Origin: Rhodopirellula sp.
GTDB lineage: Bacteria > Planctomycetota > Planctomycetia > Pirellulales > Pirellulaceae
DNA length: 38,457 bases
Direction of reading: 5' to 3'
Assembly: GCA_002689655.1 (NCBI GenBank)
Contig: NZHC01000150.1
Span: 1 to 38,457 of the forward strand
The first letter of the stretch is position 1. The number at the start of each line of letters is the position of its first letter. Positions 35,024 through 38,457 of the stretch are shown here, piece by piece. Under the pieces are notes generated by a model, which saw nothing but the letters and a program-made list of their open reading frames with translations, had not been told where the DNA came from and ran no database searches. The translations under genes were made by a program, and so were the position numbers.

Positions 35024-36302
35024 AGCGTTTCTTCCTGCTGGATACGTTGAACTGTACGACGTAGTAGTCGATCAGGGGGGCAAAGACGTTGCCGAACAGA
35101 ATCGCCAACATGATTCCTTCTGGGAATGCGGGATTTACCACACGAATCAAGACCGTCATGAAGCCGATCAAAGCTCCATAAAACCACTTGCCTTTGTCTG
35201 TCATGGATGCACTGACCGGGTCTGTCGCCATGAACACCAAGCCAAACGCGAGTCCCCCAATCGTCAACTGCCAATAGAAGGGAACGCCCAACATCGGGTT
35301 GGCGGCAGCGGTCTCAGGCGAGATGGCCGCCACTCCGTTCATCAATAAGGTCGTTCCAATGACGCCACCAATTACAGCCGCCATGATCTTCCAAGAACCA
35401 ATTCCTGTCGCGATCAATATGCCGGCACCCACAATGCAAAGCAGTGCGCTGGTCTCTCCGACACAGCCCTGAATCGTTCCGAGGAAGGTACTCATCCACG
35501 TGATGGAACCGGGTCCCCACTCGTACATCACACTGCCGAGCGACTGAACAGCGGGATTCGCCACTCCATCCTGAGCCTGTGCATTGGCCATCTGCCCAAG
35601 TGCGGTCGCTCCACTGAAACCGTCAACAGCCGTCCAAACCTTGTCGCCGCTGATCTGGCCAGCGTAGGCGAAGTAAAGAAACGCTCGACTGGTCAGCGCC
35701 ACATTCAAGAAGTTCCGCCCCGTGCCGCCAAAAACCTCCTTGGCGACAATGACGCCGAAGGCGATCCCGAGTGCCACCTGCCAAAGCGGGATAGACGCAG
35801 GCAACGTCAACGGGAACAACAGACCAGTAACAAGAAAACCCTCGTTGATCTCATGTCCTCGCAACACACTGAACACAAGCTCAATGTGCCCCCCAACAAA
35901 CATGCAAACTGCGTAGATCGGTATGAAGAAAATTGCGCCAAGAACGAGGTTCCCCGCAATATTGCCAGGGTCATTCGCAAACCCAATCGCGTTGTAAATG
36001 GTGTAATGCCAATCACCAACGTGGTCGATGCCGGCCTCCTCCATCTTCTCGATGGCAGAGTTCGCCTGGTATCCGACGTTCCACATTCCGAAAAGGGTAA
36101 CCGGGACCAACGCCATTACAACGGTGATCATCATACGCTTCAGGTCGATCCCATCGCGAACGTGGGTCTTTCCCGAGGCTACCTCGCCGGGAGTGTACAA
36201 GAACGTGTCCAACGCTTCGTACATCGGATACGCCACTTCTAAAAGACCGCCCTTGGCAAACAAGGGGTGGACTTTGTCGAGGACGTCACGCAGTGCTTTC
36301 AT
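35010..36302 (-). CDS. nqrB: Na+-translocating NADH:quinone reductase subunit B
   Basis: A 430-residue membrane subunit with about ten helices. It carries S230-G-A-T233 in DGFSGATA, where the second covalent FMN should be attached at T233. It also binds riboflavin and forms the main sodium path in the complex. The cytoplasmic N-terminus (about 1-55) is soluble and fits the NqrA contact region. The start is the ATG at 36302, 36 bp after nqrA. Confidence 0.97.
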   Translation of the reverse strand: MKALRDVLDKVHPLFAKGGLLEVAYPMYEALDTFLYTPGEVASGKTHVRDGIDLKRMMITVVMALVPVTLFGMWNVGYQANSAIEKMEEAGIDHVGDWHYTIYNAIGFANDPGNIAGNLVLGAIFFIPIYAVCMFVGGHIELVFSVLRGHEINEGFLVTGLLFPLTLPASIPLWQVALGIAFGVIVAKEVFGGTGRNFLNVALTSRAFLYFAYAGQISGDKVWTAVDGFSGATALGQMANAQAQDGVANPAVQSLGSVMYEWGPGSITWMSTFLGTIQGCVGETSALLCIVGAGILIATGIGSWKIMAAVIGGVIGTTLLMNGVAAISPETAAANPMLGVPFYWQLTIGGLAFGLVFMATDPVSASMTDKGKWFYGALIGFMTVLIRVVNPAFPEGIMLAILFGNVFAPLIDYYVVQFNVSSRKKRYATT

Positions 36303-36338
36303 CTCTATTTTCCTGTCAATCCAACCAAAGGTTCAGGA

Positions 36339-37685
36339 TCAGCCTTCTCGCTCGATCGTTTCCAAACTGGCACGCAACAATGAGCCGTATTCGTATTTTC
36401 CTGGGCACACAAACGTACACAGGGCTAAATCTTCTTCCTCTAACTCCAACACACCCAATTGCTGAGCTTCATCGGTGTCGCGGTAAATCAAGGACCGCAA
36501 TAACTGGGTCGGCAAAATGTCCAGTGGCATTACTTTTTCGTAAGTGCCCAGAGGCACCATTGCTCGTTCGCTGCCATGAGTGCTGGTAGTGAACGCGAAT
36601 TTTTTATTTGGCATTCCGGCCGACGCAAATACTCGTGTGGTCGAGTACTTTTCGAGACCGGGCTTCTGCCACCCAAGAAACTCCCGCTCATCGCCCTCCT
36701 CAAGGACTGAGACTTGTGTGTGGTAGCGTCCAAGATACTGATGCGGTGTCAAGGCGGTGTGGCCACAAAGGACCGAACCTGAAACTGGACGAATCTTCAC
36801 ACCGTCCTCATACTGCCCGGCGATCAGCTCGTCTATACAGGCCCCGATGCAAGTTTCGAGTAGCCGCGGCTGGCTGACCACCGGCCCCCCCAGAGAAATG
36901 ACCCGCCGGTTATCAAACGTCCCTGTCTGCAAAAAAGTCCCGATCGCACAGACATCCTGATAGCCGATGTACCAAACTGTTTTGTTCGGACCGACAGGAT
37001 CGAGAAAGTGAATGTGCGTCCCGACGAGCCCGGCAGGATGCGGCCCAGCGAAGGTTTCCAGCTGAACACCGTCGATGCCTTCACCGGGAATCTCAGCACC
37101 ATCGCCCTTGCAAACAAAGACCTTGCTGTCGACCAGTTGTCTCAACGCCTGCAACCCCAGTGCGAACTGCTCCTTGCGATCCGCAATGGCAATCGCGGGG
37201 TCAGCAGCCAGTGGATTGGTATCAACGGCCTGCACGAAAATCGAACTCGGCTGTGAACCCGGCACTGGAACCTTTCCGTAGGGACGCGTGCGTAACGCAG
37301 TCCACAAACCCGAGAGTCGTAACTGCTCCGTCACGCCCTCGCGACCGAGGTCGACTGGATCACGCCCGCGTGCACCGTCGAACTCGATGCAAGCACTGCC
37401 CTCGACGTCGATTTCTACCGACTCGAACTTCCGCTTGGCGCCTCGCGTGATCGCCGCGACCGTGCCTGCCGCAGGGGACGTGTAGAGCACTCCGGGGTTC
37501 TTCTTGTCCTCGAAAAGAGGCTGTCCGGTGGAAACCTTGTCTCCTTGGGCAACAAGCATCGTTGGCTTCATACCAACGTAATCATCGCCCAAGAGTGCTA
37601 CACGGCTGACCGCTGGCGCCTTGTCAATATGCTGTTCGGGGCTGCCGAGGATGGGCAGGTCTAAACCCTGTCTGATCTTGGTCAT
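36339..37685 (-). CDS. nqrA: Na+-translocating NADH:quinone reductase subunit A
   Basis: A 448-residue soluble subunit that binds quinone at the cytoplasmic face. The start is ATG 37685 ([14 protein letters not shown]), which gives the exact family N-terminus. [16 protein letters not shown] follows at about 70-85. The frame is open to 37787, but the added 34 residues do not belong to the family and would overlap the palindrome at 37769-37792. It is the first gene of the operon nqrABCDEF-apbE/nqrM-propeller. Confidence 0.97.
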   Translation of the reverse strand: MTKIRQGLDLPILGSPEQHIDKAPAVSRVALLGDDYVGMKPTMLVAQGDKVSTGQPLFEDKKNPGVLYTSPAAGTVAAITRGAKRKFESVEIDVEGSACIEFDGARGRDPVDLGREGVTEQLRLSGLWTALRTRPYGKVPVPGSQPSSIFVQAVDTNPLAADPAIAIADRKEQFALGLQALRQLVDSKVFVCKGDGAEIPGEGIDGVQLETFAGPHPAGLVGTHIHFLDPVGPNKTVWYIGYQDVCAIGTFLQTGTFDNRRVISLGGPVVSQPRLLETCIGACIDELIAGQYEDGVKIRPVSGSVLCGHTALTPHQYLGRYHTQVSVLEEGDEREFLGWQKPGLEKYSTTRVFASAGMPNKKFAFTTSTHGSERAMVPLGTYEKVMPLDILPTQLLRSLIYRDTDEAQQLGVLELEEEDLALCTFVCPGKYEYGSLLRASLETIEREG

Positions 37686-38233
37686 CGCTTTGTAGGTGCT
37701 CAAAATGACTGTGGAGGACAGAATGGTTGAATTTGCTGAAAACCCAGCCTCTACTTCGCCAAACCCTAACTTTGTGATTTTTTTCACAAAGTCATTTCAG
37801 TGTACAGACCGTCAAGTCGGCGATCTGAGACTGACGAGCAACCGGAGGTTCCAGCCAGCCCGAGCTTGGGAAGTATGCCACGGTTTGAACCACAATACTC
37901 CCGAGGTAAATACCGAAGGGGGGTCTGAAAGAGCAACACCGAGCGCAGAGTTTTGCGGCCGCAAATATGCCACAAGCCCAGACAATTGGCAACTGCAGTC
38001 AGAATGCCACCTTAAAAATGACTTCGCCTCATGCTTAAAGTCGCAAAGTCCTCCTTTAAGGCACGCGAAGGGTAATAAATTTGGGGTGTGGTAATCGGAG
38101 ATTTCCGTTTCAAATATCTAATAGAAACTGAGTGTTTGTAGAGTCTGTACTCGCGAACCGAGGATGCGAGCCCCCTCTCCCCGATTTTTTCCCCACCTCA
38201 GTACGCTTCCCTACATCTGATTCCCTGACTGAC
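37686..38233. other. Divergent regulatory region upstream of nqrA
   Basis: These 548 bases hold no supported gene. The region contains the CRP/FNR-like site at 37769-37792, a 14-bp palindrome TTTGCGGCCGCAAA at 37952-37965, and 7-bp arms CTTAAAG/CTTTAAG at 38034-38060. The promoters of the nqr operon and of the lipoprotein gene at 38234 must lie here. Confidence 0.45.
37769..37792. promoter_or_regulatory. CRP/FNR-like operator upstream of the nqr operon
   Basis: ACTTTGTGA (37769-37777) and TCACAAAGT (37784-37792) are perfect complements separated by six T. The core is TGTGA-N6-TCACA, the textbook half-site spacing for CRP-type regulators. It lies 84-107 bp upstream of the nqrA start codon, a usual distance for an activator site. 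A stem-loop in the mRNA leader is the alternative. No regulator gene is in the window. Confidence 0.6.
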
Positions 38234-38457
38234 ATGAAAACGAACCACTTCGCAACCTGCCGCTCCGCAACTTGGTTGTACGTTTCCGTCGCCTGCATCT
38301 TTGGGTTCACCCAGATCGGTTGCAGCAAGCAGGATACTGCTAGCATGCCGAAAGCCGCCGCAAATGTTCCTTCCGATGGGGATCACGACCATGGGGATCA
38401 CGACCATGGGGATCACGACCATGGGGATCACGACCATGGGGATCACGACCATGGGGA
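38234..38457 (+). CDS. Lipoprotein with Asp-His-Gly repeats, 5' part only
   Basis: The first 74 codons of a gene cut by the window edge. ATG 38234 starts MKTNHFATCRSATW, followed by a hydrophobic core and the lipobox Q-I-G-C (C30), after which SKQDTASMPKAA begins the mature protein. From residue 48 the sequence is D-G followed by D-H-D-H-G repeats, five perfect units in frame. This His/Asp pattern is typical of periplasmic zinc- or copper-binding tracts. The identity of the rest of the protein cannot be seen. A metal-uptake, sensing or efflux-related lipoprotein is likely. Confidence 0.65.
   Translation, partial: MKTNHFATCRSATWLYVSVACIFGFTQIGCSKQDTASMPKAAANVPSDGDHDHGDHDHGDHDHGDHDHGDHDHG
38381..38455 (+). 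repeat. 15-bp coding tandem repeat, 5 perfect copies
   Basis: The unit GATCACGACCATGGG starts at 38381 and recurs every 15 bases to 38455, continuing at the window edge. It encodes D-H-D-H-G. Perfect DNA identity between copies suggests recent expansion or slippage. Confidence 0.9.

Noticed and set aside
37952-37965. GC-rich palindrome TTTGCGGCCGCAAA
   Set aside because: A perfect 14-mer palindrome, but without a matching regulator motif or position. Mentioned with the gap only.
37696-38094. 132-codon plus-strand frame upstream of nqrA
   Set aside because: Mixed composition and no domain, and it runs through the CRP-like palindrome and several other repeats.

Overview
This window looks like a piece of a planctomycete chromosome (Pirellulaceae, Rhodopirellula-like). 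The reasons are two formylglycine-dependent sulfatases within 5 kb, a Gfo/Idh/MocA oxidoreductase, a membrane-anchored PQQ-like beta-propeller, a complete Na+-translocating NADH:quinone reductase (NQR) locus, several TTG/GTG starts with little Shine-Dalgarno signal, and moderate GC. The assignment is by gene content, not by a marker gene. I saw no rRNA, tRNA, CRISPR array, transposase or phage gene.

Layout. (1) 175-1980, minus strand: a calcineurin-like phosphoesterase and a PPK2-type polyphosphate kinase. (2) 2243-5098, plus strand: an OleD-like NAD(P)-dependent reductase, a FabF-type ketosynthase and a dedicated acyl carrier protein, which look like a small lipid or polyketide module. (3) 5685-7994, plus strand: two small secreted proteins and a CBM9-like protein, separated by gene-poor DNA. 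(4) 8181-12514, plus strand: korA-korB (2-oxoacid:ferredoxin oxidoreductase) and a cysteine synthase, with short tandem repeats on both sides of cysK and a strong terminator after it. (5) 12794-21702, minus strand: an HD-GYP protein, a sulfatase, an acyltransferase and a family 2 glycosyltransferase overlapping by 4 nt, a second sulfatase, and an MsbA-like ABC exporter. The acyltransferase/glycosyltransferase pair resembles the genes that finish glycosyl-carotenoid esters. (6) 22005-28090: L-2-hydroxyglutarate oxidase (plus), Mfd (minus) and a Gfo/Idh/MocA oxidoreductase (plus). (7) 28208-37685, minus strand: nqrABCDEF, followed by an ApbE protein with an NqrM-like C-terminus and a membrane-anchored beta-propeller coupled to it by a TGATG overlap. 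(8) The right edge holds the first part of a lipoprotein with a repeated Asp-His-Asp-His-Gly tract.

How the genes work together. The NQR locus is the clearest functional unit. NqrA-F form the pump. The ApbE domain attaches FMN to the SGAT threonines of NqrB and NqrC, and the NqrM-like tail fits assembly of the intramembrane iron centre held by the NqrD/NqrE cysteines. A near-ideal CRP/FNR-type palindrome lies about 85 bp upstream of nqrA. The beta-propeller is the one member of this unit with no known NQR role and is my best candidate for an undescribed component.

A second theme is structural. Many of the intergenic gaps carry a short tandem array (10-20 bp units, 2-5 copies, each with a different unit), and several carry perfect inverted repeats.
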